This document shows, piece after piece, positions 11,476-22,381 of a stretch of 64,000 nt of DNA. Within the stretch, counting starts at the first letter, position 1. Every line of letters starts with the position of its first letter. The stretch is taken from assembly GCA_949825065.1 (NCBI GenBank), contig OX463845.1, positions 25,460,728 through 25,524,727 on the forward strand, in the 5' to 3' direction. Origin of the DNA: Odontocerum albicorne (taxonomy: Eukaryota; Arthropoda; Insecta; Trichoptera; Odontoceridae). The notes beneath the pieces are model-generated. The model had not been told where the DNA came from and ran no database searches. It saw nothing but the letters and a program-made list of their open reading frames with translations. The translations under genes were made by a program, and so were the position numbers.

Positions 11476-12705
11476 TGTTCACTTAATTAAGGAGTAGACC
11501 TTAATGTAAAAAAAAAACATTTATACCAACTAGACTTCTGAATCTAGAACCAACAAATAAAAATCAATCGTTTTACCGCTAGAAGAAAACAATAACCTTC
11601 AATGACTAATACTTTTTATCAACAGTAAAATAATAAATATTGCAAATATAACCTTAAAAAACAAGGTTATGAGAGTTCGAAAACTTTGAATTCATTAACC
11701 AGGATTTTATATTGGGATTTTTAGTGTTACTTTGTAGCGGTAAAATCGTTAAAATTTTATAAAATTCTACGTGCTTTCAGCCCTTGTTTACGCAGTTATA
11801 ATCTATTTTACGACGCAAAATAAAAGGAAAATATTTTGTTTTACGGATGTAAACATGGCTGTAAAATTAAAACAAGCAAAGAAGCTTCGAGTTCTGTAAT
11901 TTTTCATTAGATACTCGTACATGGTGATTAAAATTTTCAACATTACACTTTCTTTTTTGACTTTTATGATTCCAGGGTTTTATGGTCTTTTGTTTGGGTA
12001 TTTAATTTGTTGTTATGGATCGTTCCTGCTTTTTATATATACTGATCCCTACTATTCCCTACTCTTTCTTTGCATTTAATACAATTTGGATGTTTTTTTT
12101 ACCACGTTAACAACCATGACGATAGACGTCGAAAAGTGTGGGATGTAAAAAAGACAGTACATATACATTTTTGTTTCATGTACTAGAAATCGAACGTATT
12201 GTGTTGTTTTATATCCCTTTTATTTTTAATATTTAGAGGTGCAAAATTTTCAATCAATTTATTCATAATCATAAACCCTACAAGGCAGTATGGACCATGG
12301 TTGTCTACTGGAGTGTCTATCAGTTATCTCTCTCAGCAGGATCCCTCTCCCAATTGCTTATACCTAGAGTGTGGTAGTTTTCTGTCACACTATCCAGTAT
12401 CTTCGCTTATGTTTCCCCACTATCTTACGCCCATCTGAATAAAGCTTGTTTTGCAATGTCAGTGTTCTGGATGCGGTCGCCATAATCATTTTTGGCAATT
12501 ATTTTATAGAAAGGTCATGATGCTTTTCTACTCATAATATTCCATGCATGCAATACATGTTTTGTAGAATAAAAATGCAGTTATTGGAGTAGCAAGGTAA
12601 TAAGCCATTAGTACAAAATAATGTGTAGTCCACAGCATCAATACTGAGGCTTTTGACAATATTATTGAATAGTGTTGTATTTTATTTTATCTAAATTATA
12701 TTCAA
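11476..12705. other. AT-rich DNA, no supported gene
   Basis: A small hairpin, ATAACCTT/AAGGTTAT, lies near 11649-11672. A GC-richer patch at 12290-12435 (frame 12199-12438) was not recognised. No gene is supported. Confidence 0.4.
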
Positions 12706-12772
12706 TCGAAACTGTAACCCTTCGATTGGGAGACAACCGTCATTCTAACTAGGCCACGGAAGCCGTAACTTT
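12706..12772 (-). repeat. SINE tRNA head fragment
   Basis: Only the head is clear: the complement of the B-box region (CTGTAACCCTTCGATTGGGA) and of the A box (CTAACTAGGCCACGGAAG). The 3' body is missing. Confidence 0.65.
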
Positions 12773-12775
12773 GCA

Positions 12776-13689
12776 TTTTTCTTATTTTTTACAGCAAACT
12801 CAATAACAGGAATAATAATAAAAAAACACACTTTATAACGCGTCATTTAGAGAGCAGACTCTCGTCGAGGGTGCCCTAAATCTGGAATCTAGCTCACTTT
12901 TATTGAAAGATTAAAAACATTTTAAAAATGTAAATTTTAAGCATTTGTAAGTAATGGCTGTGGCTCGAAGACTAAGTAGTTCTATGCATCAGCATATGTT
13001 AAGAAAAAATGTTGAGTAAGAAAACCGCAAAAACATTATCAAGCGAAGACAAACTACATGTAAACGTTTGAGAAATCTTTCTATTTACGACATTACGTCT
13101 CCTGTGCGACCAAAACAATAAAAACAACGTTGTACACTTCTTGCTTGCGTACAAGGGTCATTAAAATTGTGTAAAATTTCACGGCACCCCCCCTCACTGT
13201 CTCCTATCCCTGCCGGGTAGCGCATTCAGCAGACACAAAATACAGTTAGTGTATGAAATGAGGTGCAGGTATTATAATCGGTATTTTCCACCACTTGGCA
13301 ACACCGCTGCACGCACGGGCCGTCTAGGGAAAACTCTGGTGCCCCTAATGCAGGGGTGCTCAACTTTAGTCAATAATTTTTTTGACCATATTTGACCGTG
13401 AACGTGAGTTTCTCTAGTCGTTTAGAGACGAATTTATAGGGAGCTGCCTAAAAAATATTTATAGTAAATTAATTTCTGGTAAAGAAAGAGAATGTGCAGT
13501 ATTTTTGATGTTGATTTTATGAGTTACAAAAAGACAATGAATTATGATACAAAATAAGAATGAAAAATTAAATGTTATAAATGGTAAATACACATGTAAA
13601 AATCGTAAACAAAACATCAATTATCATCATCAAATGCATGTCCTGACTACTACATTAGCGTAAAGTTATCATATATACAGTAAATAATA
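12776..13689. other. Intergenic DNA with GC-richer block and hAT-like terminus
   Basis: From 13160 to 13370 the sequence is locally GC-rich. At 13351 it reads CAGGGGTGCTCAACTTT, which matches the form of many hAT transposon termini (CAGgGGTgctCAAC). No matching opposite terminus was found, so this is a candidate end only. The rest is AT-rich and featureless. Confidence 0.35.
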
Positions 13690-13850
13690 AGTAAAAGGAA
13701 TCGTAGGAGCTGTATGAGAAGGTGTATGAAAGTGAAAGAAGCGAAATATGTCTGTCCATATAGGAAGTCTGGCGCTCTCTCCTCTCGGTCTATTTCAACA
13801 GGAAAATGTCGAGATGGTATGTATGCAAGTACAAAGTTTAATTCATCTTC
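13690..13850 (+). mobile_element. LINE 3' end fragment (family A)
   Basis: The plus strand carries the family A 3' end, AAGGAATCGTAGGAGCTGTA then GAGAAGGTGTATGAAAGTG, ending in GTCGAGATGGTATGTATGC. This is the complement of the pattern at 4535, 50310 and 55450. Only about 160 bp remain. Confidence 0.7.
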
Positions 13851-14639
13851 TGTCATTAGACGTGTCAATTGTTTGCTCTCCATTTTGAATGTTTAACTAT
13901 GGCTTATGAGGACGAAAACTAAACATTGGCCATTCCAAAACACCAGTTAAAGAACCAACAATATTGAAACAGAAAATTAATTATTTTTTTTAAGTATTAC
14001 AATTGTAGAAAAAAAATCAAAACAAAAAGAAACAGAATTCAAATGAAAACAGTTATCTAATAAACCTCAAAACATATCACAAAATAAAAATTAAAATCCA
14101 CAACATAATTGGAAAAAAAACTTGAACGTACTCGTATAATCAAGACAGAAAAATATTTATGTACAAATCAGAAAAAAAATTAAATACGAGTATATTTTGG
14201 GCCAATACAATTATGAAGTTATGAAAACAACAAATCTCTTCCAGTCAATCAGGAATGATTTGAACAAGCTTCAAGTGAAATCAGACTACCAGATAGACCC
14301 CTTTCTCCAAATAATCTGTGTGCCAAATGAACTGTTGACCACTTCTAAAGTTTCCTCAATATCAAATGAGCTGTTTGCTCGATTTACCTTAACCGAGTGA
14401 TTCAAACTTCATTTGTCTACAACACCTTGACCAGAAATGCTTGTTTAATAGCATTAGTGAGCAATATTTGCTAATGAAAAGAAAACCCGCGTGCGGCTCT
14501 ATTTAAGATTCTTAGTAACCTGCCACATTTCATCTCAGGCTAACCAACATGCCTAGACTACGTTTTAGTCAAGTCTAGAAACAATGAGAAGATCTCCAGA
14601 TTCTTTATTTTATTCGTTTTAACTGTATCTTATCATCAA
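13851..14639. other. AT-rich DNA, no supported gene
   Basis: A 67-codon frame at 14197-14400 and a GC-richer tail near 14490 were not recognised. Nothing is supported. Confidence 0.4.
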
Positions 14640-15130
14640 CTAAGTCAATCATCATCCTGTCGTGTAGCTCATGAGTGAGCAACCTCCGACGACTCCTTTC
14701 CATCCATACCTGCACTCCACTAGTGTTTTCTTTCGCATCCTCTATCACCCATGTTTTTGGAGCTGATTCGCATGACAATATTTTAACTTTGTGATAGAGC
14801 TCTTTGGATTTGTTCCTGTTCTCGTGAGCTTCTATTTCTGTACTGATATTATTATTGTATTGGTTTTTATCTTTACGGCAGTATGTTATTTCGAGATTTT
14901 CTCCTTAATCAAATTATATGTATCGTAGACTTTTTGTGTAAGAAAACTTCTTTCTTTAATTTGTTTCCTCTGCTGTATAAGGTCATACGTGTCATCAGAT
15001 AATATTATATATAGTTTTCATTGAGAAGTCAGTCAGTCTTACATTGTCTCGCAGTCTTAGCGATGACATTTTTGAGTCAATTCCAAGACGTTTCAGGGCT
15101 TTTATCCGGATCAATGTAGTAATCATTCAA
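14640..15130 (-). mobile_element. LINE ORF2 linker region, decayed (RTE-like)
   Basis: Minus-strand translation gives, across frameshifts, LSDDTYDLIQQRKQIKERSF followed by KSKELYHKVK-like and PKTWVIEDAKENTSG-like pieces. This matches the segment between the endonuclease and reverse transcriptase domains in arthropod non-LTR elements (pattern 'LS.ET..LI..RR..K' then 'WVIED..G'). Stops are frequent. The orientation matches the LINE 3' end just to its right, but the domain order shows they are two separate copies. Confidence 0.7.
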
Positions 15131-15294
15131 CCTCGTACTTACAGCCGATTCAAAGTTTAGAGATTAGTATTGATTATACTAAGTCAACACAAAAATAATA
15201 TTGTTGAGAATGTATACGAAATCATTTTACAATATTTCACTATTTTCATAAAAAATATACACATCATAAATATTCTTAAAATACATACATCTTC

Positions 15295-15965
15295 TTCTTC
15301 AGCCGTTCTGGATCCCCTTCGGTCCTCCTCTAGACCTCCCCTTCGGTCCTCCACAACTCCCTATCTCGGGCACACTGTATCCACTTCACCTCTGCGGCCC
15401 GTCTTATATCGTCCGACCATCTAGCCTGTGGTCTTCCCACACCTCTCCTGCCCGTTCTAAGCTGCCATTCCAGAACCTTTTTCGTCCATCGAGAGTCAGA
15501 GCATCTGGCAATATGTCCTGCCCAGCTCCATTTTAAGGCAGCTGCTCTCTCAACTACATCCGTGACTTTGGTTCTCTCTCTTATCCATTAGTTGGTCTTT
15601 CTATCTCGCAGTGAAACTCCCAACATCCTCCTCTCCATGGCTCTCTGTGTCACTAATAGTTTTTGCGTTATTCGCTTTGTTAGGACAGAGGTTTCGATTC
15701 CATATGTGAGGATCGGTAAGGTGCATGAATCAAAGACTCTCTTTTTCAAATAATTGGGGTATTTTGGAGATTTCAGGATGAAAGAGAGTTTACCAAACGC
15801 CGCCCAGGCAAGACCACGTCTACGCTCTATTCCGGCCTCTTGATTCTCTTTTCCCAGCTTTACAGTGTGTCCTAGGTACACATAACTTGTATGTTAATTC
15901 TCTCTATATTTCTTCCACCTACCAAGACGGGGTGATTATTTGTCGTGTTATTGTAATACATACAT
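15295..15965 (-). mobile_element. LINE 3' end, reverse transcriptase C terminus (RTE-like)
   Basis: This is the best-preserved LINE segment. A 97-codon minus-strand frame (15588-15881) begins MYLGHTVKLGKENQEAGIER and continues through 'LAWAAFGKLSFILK', 'VFDSCTLPILTYGIET' and 'QRAMERRMLGVSLRDR', which is the thumb/C-terminal region of RTE-type ORF2 proteins. Downstream in another frame come 'ERAAALKWSWAGHIARC', 'GRRGVGRPQARWSDDIRRAA' and 'QCARDRELWRT'. The element ends near an AAGAAGAAG simple tail, as non-LTR elements often do. It is 5'-truncated and frameshifted at least twice (near 15585 and 15885), so no active protein is made. Confidence 0.9.
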
Positions 15966-16229
15966 ACATATACATATTCTACAATTTTTCAGATTTTTTA
16001 AATTTCCATGATTGGTCTCGCATATCATTTTGATCCAACTATCAATTCTCATGTATTTGTCATTTCAAACCTCACCTTTAAGGTATCCGGACACACCAGT
16101 GAATTTATTTATTTGGCCTCTTATTTCTGTGTGGAGATCATTGTAGCTGAAACGTATATATTTGAACTCGATCAATTTGTATTATATTCTCAGAAATATT
16201 ATAATTCTTTTTATTTATGGCTCCCAAGC
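15966..16229. other. AT-rich DNA, nothing recognised
   Basis: A short TACATACATA run lies near 15958. Nothing else was recognised. Confidence 0.45.
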
Positions 16230-16400
16230 CATCAGTTTTCGAATAGTGGTCGCTCGCCCCTACACGAAGCGCGACACCTCGATCAATAGCGCCGCCCCGC
16301 ACCCTCACGGCTCGGCTCGGCTGTAGGTGTGCACCGTGCATGGGGTATCGTGTGCCCCGCCGCGCGCGCGACCAACTGTTTACCACGCCATCAAAGTAAA
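16230..16400. other. CpG-rich GC island, unassigned
   Basis: This block has many CpG and a run GCCCCGCCGCGCGCGCGACC, in sharp contrast with its AT-rich flanks. It includes a short direct repeat CGGCTCGGCTCGGCT at about 16308-16322. No open frame spans it on either strand with recognisable content. It could be part of a DNA transposon's subterminal region or a promoter island. Confidence 0.5.
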
Positions 16401-16736
16401 TACTCCGCAAACTGTTATTGTTGTTACTCTTGTCTTAAGGTTTACCAAGTTGGCGTTTTCCGTATTTAATCTATTATAATAAAGTGTATTCATTTATTTT
16501 TTTCATTTACTGTCTAATTTGATCGTCAAAATTTTTTACCAAACATAACTAGAGTGCGAGTAAATACAAAAATATAATATGTTACGATAATATTCATAAA
16601 ACAACAACATGATTAATACAATATGTTGTCAAAAATAAGTACATACATACTACCGCACACAACAGGCCAGGGCACAAAAGACCAAGAGCCGCATGCCGTT
16701 TATTCATAAATTTCAATTAAAATTATCATATACCTC

Positions 16737-16756
16737 AACACACACACACACACACA
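16737..16756. repeat. (AC)n microsatellite
   Basis: About nine uninterrupted CA units. Confidence 0.95.
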
Positions 16757-16892
16757 TACCAAAAATAGCTCCTTTATAAATAAAAACATCCTTAAAATAA
16801 TATTAATTAAAACCTAAGTAAAGGAAAAACATATGAATTAAAAAAGTTGGTAATATTAAAGCATAAAAAAATAAATAGTTACTGAATTATTT

Positions 16893-16963
16893 TATTGGGT
16901 TTATTGCTATAATCTCTTCCAATCCTCAAGAGAAACCCAAACTGAAATCCTATTAAAATAATC
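16893..16963 (-). repeat. SINE 3' body fragment
   Basis: The complement of the SINE body is visible: GGTTTATTGCTATAATCTCT, then AACCCAAACTGAAATCC. The head of what may be the same element lies at 17070-17172, separated by unrelated sequence. Confidence 0.6.
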
Positions 16964-17069
16964 TTACTTCTAATAAGGACAACCGACAACACTTGCATAC
17001 ATCTAACGCGTGTGGGCAAGAGTTGTTGCTTGTCCACATGTTCAGTATGGTAAGCAAATTAATCATTTT

Positions 17070-17172
17070 ACCATACTGGGACTCCATGAGTTTTTTTAAA
17101 ACCATCGAGATTCGAATCCACAAAACCCAAGGGTAAAAGTCTGGCATCTTACTAACTAAACCACTGATATTG
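17070..17172 (-). repeat. SINE tRNA head
   Basis: The B-box complement GAGATTCGAATCC at about 17107-17119 and the A-box complement ATCTTACTAACTAAACCACT are both visible, with the GGACTCCAT linker to the left. Confidence 0.75.
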
Positions 17173-17399
17173 CCAATCAATACCGTTGTGTCCAATCTAT
17201 TATGTTATAAGTTATTTTACTGATCAAAACTAAAAAGCTTTTGGTTAAATGTTCAAATACAAAATATACTAAAACTCTCGAAAATCGACATTAATTTACA
17301 AAGCTCACAACCCTCAAACTGAACGATTGCTTAGGCACACCTTATTGTAAAAGATAATTTCCTGTCAGTTTTCCCATTGAATTACTGTTATTTTTTTTT

Positions 17400-17620
17400 C
17401 AAAACGCCATCTTAAAGGCTGATTTATTTTTCGTTCACAACCAATAAGGAGCGAGTGAAATGATGTTACAAGTCGGATCTTCAGGGGCGGAAATTAAAAA
17501 CGAGAAAATCAAATTGTTATATTGGGAAAAGCCCGCCAGACGAAGGAGTCTACCGCCATCTTGAGCGTGATTGACGTAATCGAAGGCTTCCATCTGTAAC
17601 ACCGTCATTTCCATTTACAA
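17400..17620. promoter_or_regulatory. Promoter-like cluster of CCAAT, YY1/Pho-type and CRE-like motifs (candidate)
   Basis: ACCAAT lies at 17440-17445, CCGCCATCTTG (YY1/Pho-type core) at 17553-17563 and TGACGTAA (CRE-like) at 17572-17579. A second GCCATCTT lies at about 17406. These sit in a locally GC-richer stretch. No downstream gene is visible in either direction, so a promoter role is inference from motif clustering only. Confidence 0.25.
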
Positions 17621-19632
17621 TTTTAAAAGCACTCCCAAAAGTTCCCATTTTTTTTATTTTATTCACATATATCTACATAAATTTGTATTTGGGTAAATGT
17701 GCGAGAGCATTTTGAATATTTTTACGAAAGCTATAGATTTTATTTTAACTTAAGACAGGCTTCATTTTTTCCATTTAGAAGTTATTTAACAAAGCTACGT
17801 ACTGACAATTTATATTTGGTTCCCGTTTTATGAGTCTCATTACATATACAATTAAATTAATTGTCTATTCTTCCTTTTTCTTATTTTTTGGCCGTTCACC
17901 CATCAAGAGTGTTTACTTACATTATACAGCCATAGATAAATATTACGTAAAGAGCATTTGAAATTTTGAAACTCACAAATGAACATTAAATATTTGTTTT
18001 CACGTATTACATGAAATAATGAAAATTAGACATTAAACATATGTATGTTATATTAAGGGATTCCATTAAAATATAAGTATAACTAAAATTAATATAAACG
18101 CAAATTTATATAACTTAACAAACACAGTACATTTATTATAATTTACTGAAAAAAAAGTAATAATTTAAAAGAATTCATTTTCCAGATTCTAAATTTGATT
18201 TTAACTTAAGGCCTCTTTGACCTTGTTTTGATTAGCTGGAAGTGATTACAATCAAACTTGGATCATGTTGGTTATTAATTCAGTACTGAAAAAATAATTT
18301 AAAGGTCTTTTGATCAGTGTTAAAATTGAAAAATGTTACAAACTAAATATATAGTCATCATAACTACGCGTTACCCTTATTGGGGTACTCAGAGAGAAAA
18401 AAATCTCACTTCTTTCGTTTCTGCTACCCCCAAACTCCTCTTCATGCATACCGTGCTATTGAACAGCTTTGACCCTTGCATATTTCAGAATTTGATCAAT
18501 TCGTTTTGTTATGTCTTCTCACTTTTCGTTTCTTTTATACTACTTGGGTGGCATATTTTTGTAAATCTTTTATTATTTATTCTTTCTATATGACTTAACT
18601 TTCTTAATGATACTTTTTTTATCGCATCATCTTTCAAAATGTATTATTTTCTTTTTTGTCTTACGTTATTTTTTAACATATTCTACACATTTATCAATGT
18701 ATCATTTTTGCTACGTCTAAGTATTTCTTGCGTATTTTACTGTAGGGACAAATTTTCCATTATAATTATCAAAGTTCATTCAATTCAAGCTTGCATTATT
18801 AAATGAGAAAAATTACGTTACAAAATGAATGTGATTTTTTATTGTGAATTATTCCACTTGCGTGCCTGTCGATTCAGAAGTGCAGTACTTGGGAACAAAT
18901 CCACTCGTTTTTTTCCTAAGCGGAAAAGCTTTTCCAATATTTCAGTTAATCATTTTAGAAATGCGCCTGCGTTCAAGTGGAAATTATTCATTTTATCCTA
19001 TAATGTCAGTGATTTTTAAAATTCAATGAGAATCAACGGAGGAGAAAAAATTCCAATAAATTTACTCATATTCTGCCATCAACAGTCAATATCTGCATTA
19101 CCTAAACATATTTGATATTTTTTGAACATCGATACGAAAATACAACTGTTTCTCAAATAAAAAGATATAGAAAAAAATCTTCAATGAACGGAGTATTTAG
19201 AAAAGTTACTTTATGTGAAGGGTGTACGCCTCATTATAAACGATTAGTTGTTAAAAATGTTTAAAATTAACATTTTCTATTCAATTCGAAAACCTTTTAG
19301 CTGACTTTCGCATATAATATTTTGAAGTCAAGGTTTCATTTATCCCATTTGAAGGTCACTGCGCTTTGACATTGACTTTATTTTTAAATAACTTTGCATA
19401 TTTCAGAATGTTCATCATACTCGTATGTGGTGAAACACCATATTGATGGCCGCCGGTTTCTGTAAAATATTATAAATAAGATTTAATTTAAATATGTTTT
19501 TTCCAGTAAATATGGGTTCGTTTCCCGTTAAAGCAAAATTATATTCAAATATTGAGTACCTGTAATTGAGATAAGTTGTACCACATCTTACAAGCAACAA
19601 GAAATTATCTTAAGTTGATAATGTTCATTACG
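17621..19632. other. AT-rich DNA with one SINE tail fragment
   Basis: A SINE body fragment (TTTTAACTTAAGGCCTCTTT) lies at about 18196-18262. A GC-richer patch at 18365-18480 may be further LINE debris but was not resolved. No gene is supported. Confidence 0.4.
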
Positions 19633-19812
19633 ATCGCCGTGACCTAGTTCCGGGTTCAATTCCTGTTGATACTCATTTTTATTAAAATTGCATCAGTCTG
19701 ACTTTTTCTCCAGAACATTTTAATTCCTTTCTGATTTGTTGAAAAATATTTTCACTTAACACATAAATTCGCCAGTTTGTACTATATACAATGAAAGTGC
19801 AATACAATACAT
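19633..19812 (+). repeat. tRNA-derived SINE with deleted head
   Basis: The A box (GCCGTGACCTAGTTC) runs almost directly into the B box (GGGTTCAATTCCTG), so about 35 bp of the tRNA-like head are missing. The 3' body and end (GAAAGTGCAATACAATACAT) are present. Confidence 0.8.
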
Positions 19813-21607
19813 TTTTCTCTTAAAGTAGAATTATTATAGGTCACTGTTTATTATTAGTTTGCCCTCTAAAAGGCCATAATCCTTGATCGAGGTATATTAT
19901 CACACATTTTACTAGGAAAAAGAAGCCATCTTAAGTTCTGGTGATGATGATTACAATTGTACATTTTCCGAGTCACTGAAAACACACAGTCAATTTAACT
20001 AAAATAAAATCAACAATTGACCAATTTTAAAACGTTCAACTGTGAACATTGTTTTTAATACGAAACGGGATTGTTGTTCATAAAAATGAATCAACAACCA
20101 AAACATGATATTGCGTATACACAAAATACGAAATAAAATCGGACAATACAATTGAATGTTTTGTACCCGTGTTTGGAGCGTTTAACACCTTCCGGATCAA
20201 GAGATATTGTTTAAAATAAAAAGATTTCCTCAGTTTGTGAACAGTGACGTTACATCGTTTGATCTAATAAATATGCCATTAAATTTATGAAAGATTTCGG
20301 CCTTCACTTTGTAGAAGTCAATATAAGAATAATTAAAAGTATATTGTATTGTCATTCTACTAATTTTATTAAATTTCACAACACGTGTTTCAATCTTCTA
20401 TTTCAGGCTAAATGTAACTGGTTTATTACAAGAGCAATGCTCAGGTCAGATTGGTGTCATGTTTCATCGGAAGAGCATGTGGTCTATTAACATAAAGGAC
20501 AAACATTTAAGAGGGGTAAAATCTTTGCATTCTTTGGTTATTCATCACATTTTTCTTATGACTTTGTGTATTTCTAATGTTTCGTAATTCACCGTTTGAT
20601 TGATTATTTGATACACAATAGTTCTGTTAAGTTCTAGTATATATGTCTCTTTGTATTATTAAAATAAAGATGCTTTTACAAGCACATTCTATTTCATATA
20701 CACCGCCATTACGTAGTTTCTCACACTTGTCTTTTGCGTTAAAAATATTTTTAACACACTAGGATAATTACGAGATGTAATACTTTTAATTGACCTTTTG
20801 AGCACGTCAATGATGGTATAAGTCTTTTATAATCATGTTGCTGTTTCTAGAGTGAACACCATGGACAGTAAAATACAACATGAAAAATGAAGATCATTGA
20901 ACTGTAAAAATGCAAAAAGGCAATCTCTGCTGGAAAGTAATGCGATTCCGTGATCGGTAATTCGTTGAATATTTTCGACGAGATGTAAGAGGGGGTCGAG
21001 AAAGTTAAGGATATTATTAAGAATTGACAATATATTTCTTAAAATCAACCAGTTAAGGGATGTGTGATAAAGTGTGAATTGTCATATTTTCTTAGGTTGA
21101 CTATGAAACGTTCAAAAATATTTTGTATCTATTGAACTTTATTCAGCTGTTCCTACATAACGTCTAGATAATGTATGGCCTCATGGTCAATAGTTGGTAA
21201 AATCATGCATTTTTAAGTTAATTTCGCTTTCTTCCAGATCAATCAACTTATGAATATTCTTTCGTCACAACAGCTGCTTAATAATTTTGAACATATCAAT
21301 ATATTTGGAGTCTTAGTGTGCATTAAAAATAAAAATTCCGTCAACTCATTAACATAATAAATGTAAAGTAGTATTCTAATTTACAATTTACAGTACACGT
21401 ATTCAAATTTGTTGAAAACCTTATTTAAAACTGAATAGTTAATTTATTCACGTGGTACTTCTCACTATGCTCACATTAATAATGCGGCCAAGTTAAAAAG
21501 CATGGCCGGTTGACGACATTGTGTTTAACCTGTTTTATTGACCTCTTAGGGTTTGGAGCTAATAGAGTATGTAGTTTACTCATAACTTAACATCCTATGG
21601 TAACAAT
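19813..21607. other. AT-rich DNA, nothing recognised
   Basis: Frames at 20287-20490 and 20833-21048 carry no recognised features. No repeat terminus was found. Confidence 0.45.
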
Positions 21608-21718
21608 GCTCTGATTGAAGTAGAAACCATACTGAAACCCTTTTATTTTTATTTAACTCCAATTGGGAATCAAATCAAACCGAACCTCCCCAAGAGTTTA
21701 ACCAGGCTGATAATGTTA
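21608..21718 (-). repeat. SINE, partial, minus
   Basis: The complement of the body (GTAGAAACCATACTGAAACC) is followed by the B-box region (GGGAATCAAATCAAACC) and a worn A box (GAGTTTAACCAGG). Confidence 0.65.
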
Positions 21719-22381
21719 TTCTGAATGCAAACTCGTATGAACGTATTGTTAGTTTCTTAAGTTTCACTACAGAATAAAATTTATAATTAATGAAGTATAT
21801 TGCAATATATTCAAATACTTGGTGTTTATAAAATCACTTAGTTTTCCACAGAAAATTTGGAATACTTAAAATAACTTGTATGGTTTATCTCTCACTGTCG
21901 ATTGTTCAAGTTTCTCATCCAAGATACAGCCTCACGATGAATATATTTCAGTTATCTCGAGATTACTACGAGTATATTGGACCATTCTCCACGATGTGAT
22001 TGACAGTTTGGACTATTCTTCGTCAATGAAACCCCATCTATGTAAATTGTATGCGCAGCAACCGTGGCTATACTTAGTACATAGTCGGACTGTATACTTA
22101 AGACGATTCAAGGTACACCACATAAAAACATACGTTAGGATCACTCACAAGGAGGAGATTTTCAACCAAGGATCGATTCCAACAGTGTCACCAGCTATCT
22201 GGGGAAATAATATGTTTTTTAACAAAGAGTTGTCCTTCGATCCAGGAAGGTCGTCGGGATTTCATATTTAGGACACGAAACATCCACGTGCTTAGATAGC
22301 GTGTCACCAAGACACATAATCTACGAGTATATATTGTATATTTTAATAAATCTCAAGTTATTTTGTTAAATGTGTCATATA
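21719..22381. other. AT-rich DNA with an unrecognised 131-codon frame
   Basis: The plus-strand frame 21876-22271 is the longest non-repeat, non-transposon frame in the window (131 codons). Its start has no clear context, it shows no domain, signal peptide or repeat I recognise, and it ends about 110 bp before the intact mariner. It may be a chance frame. Confidence 0.3.

Noticed and set aside
21876..22271. 131-codon plus-strand frame
   Set aside because: No recognised domain, signal or context; length alone does not exclude chance. Kept only as a note in the region entry.
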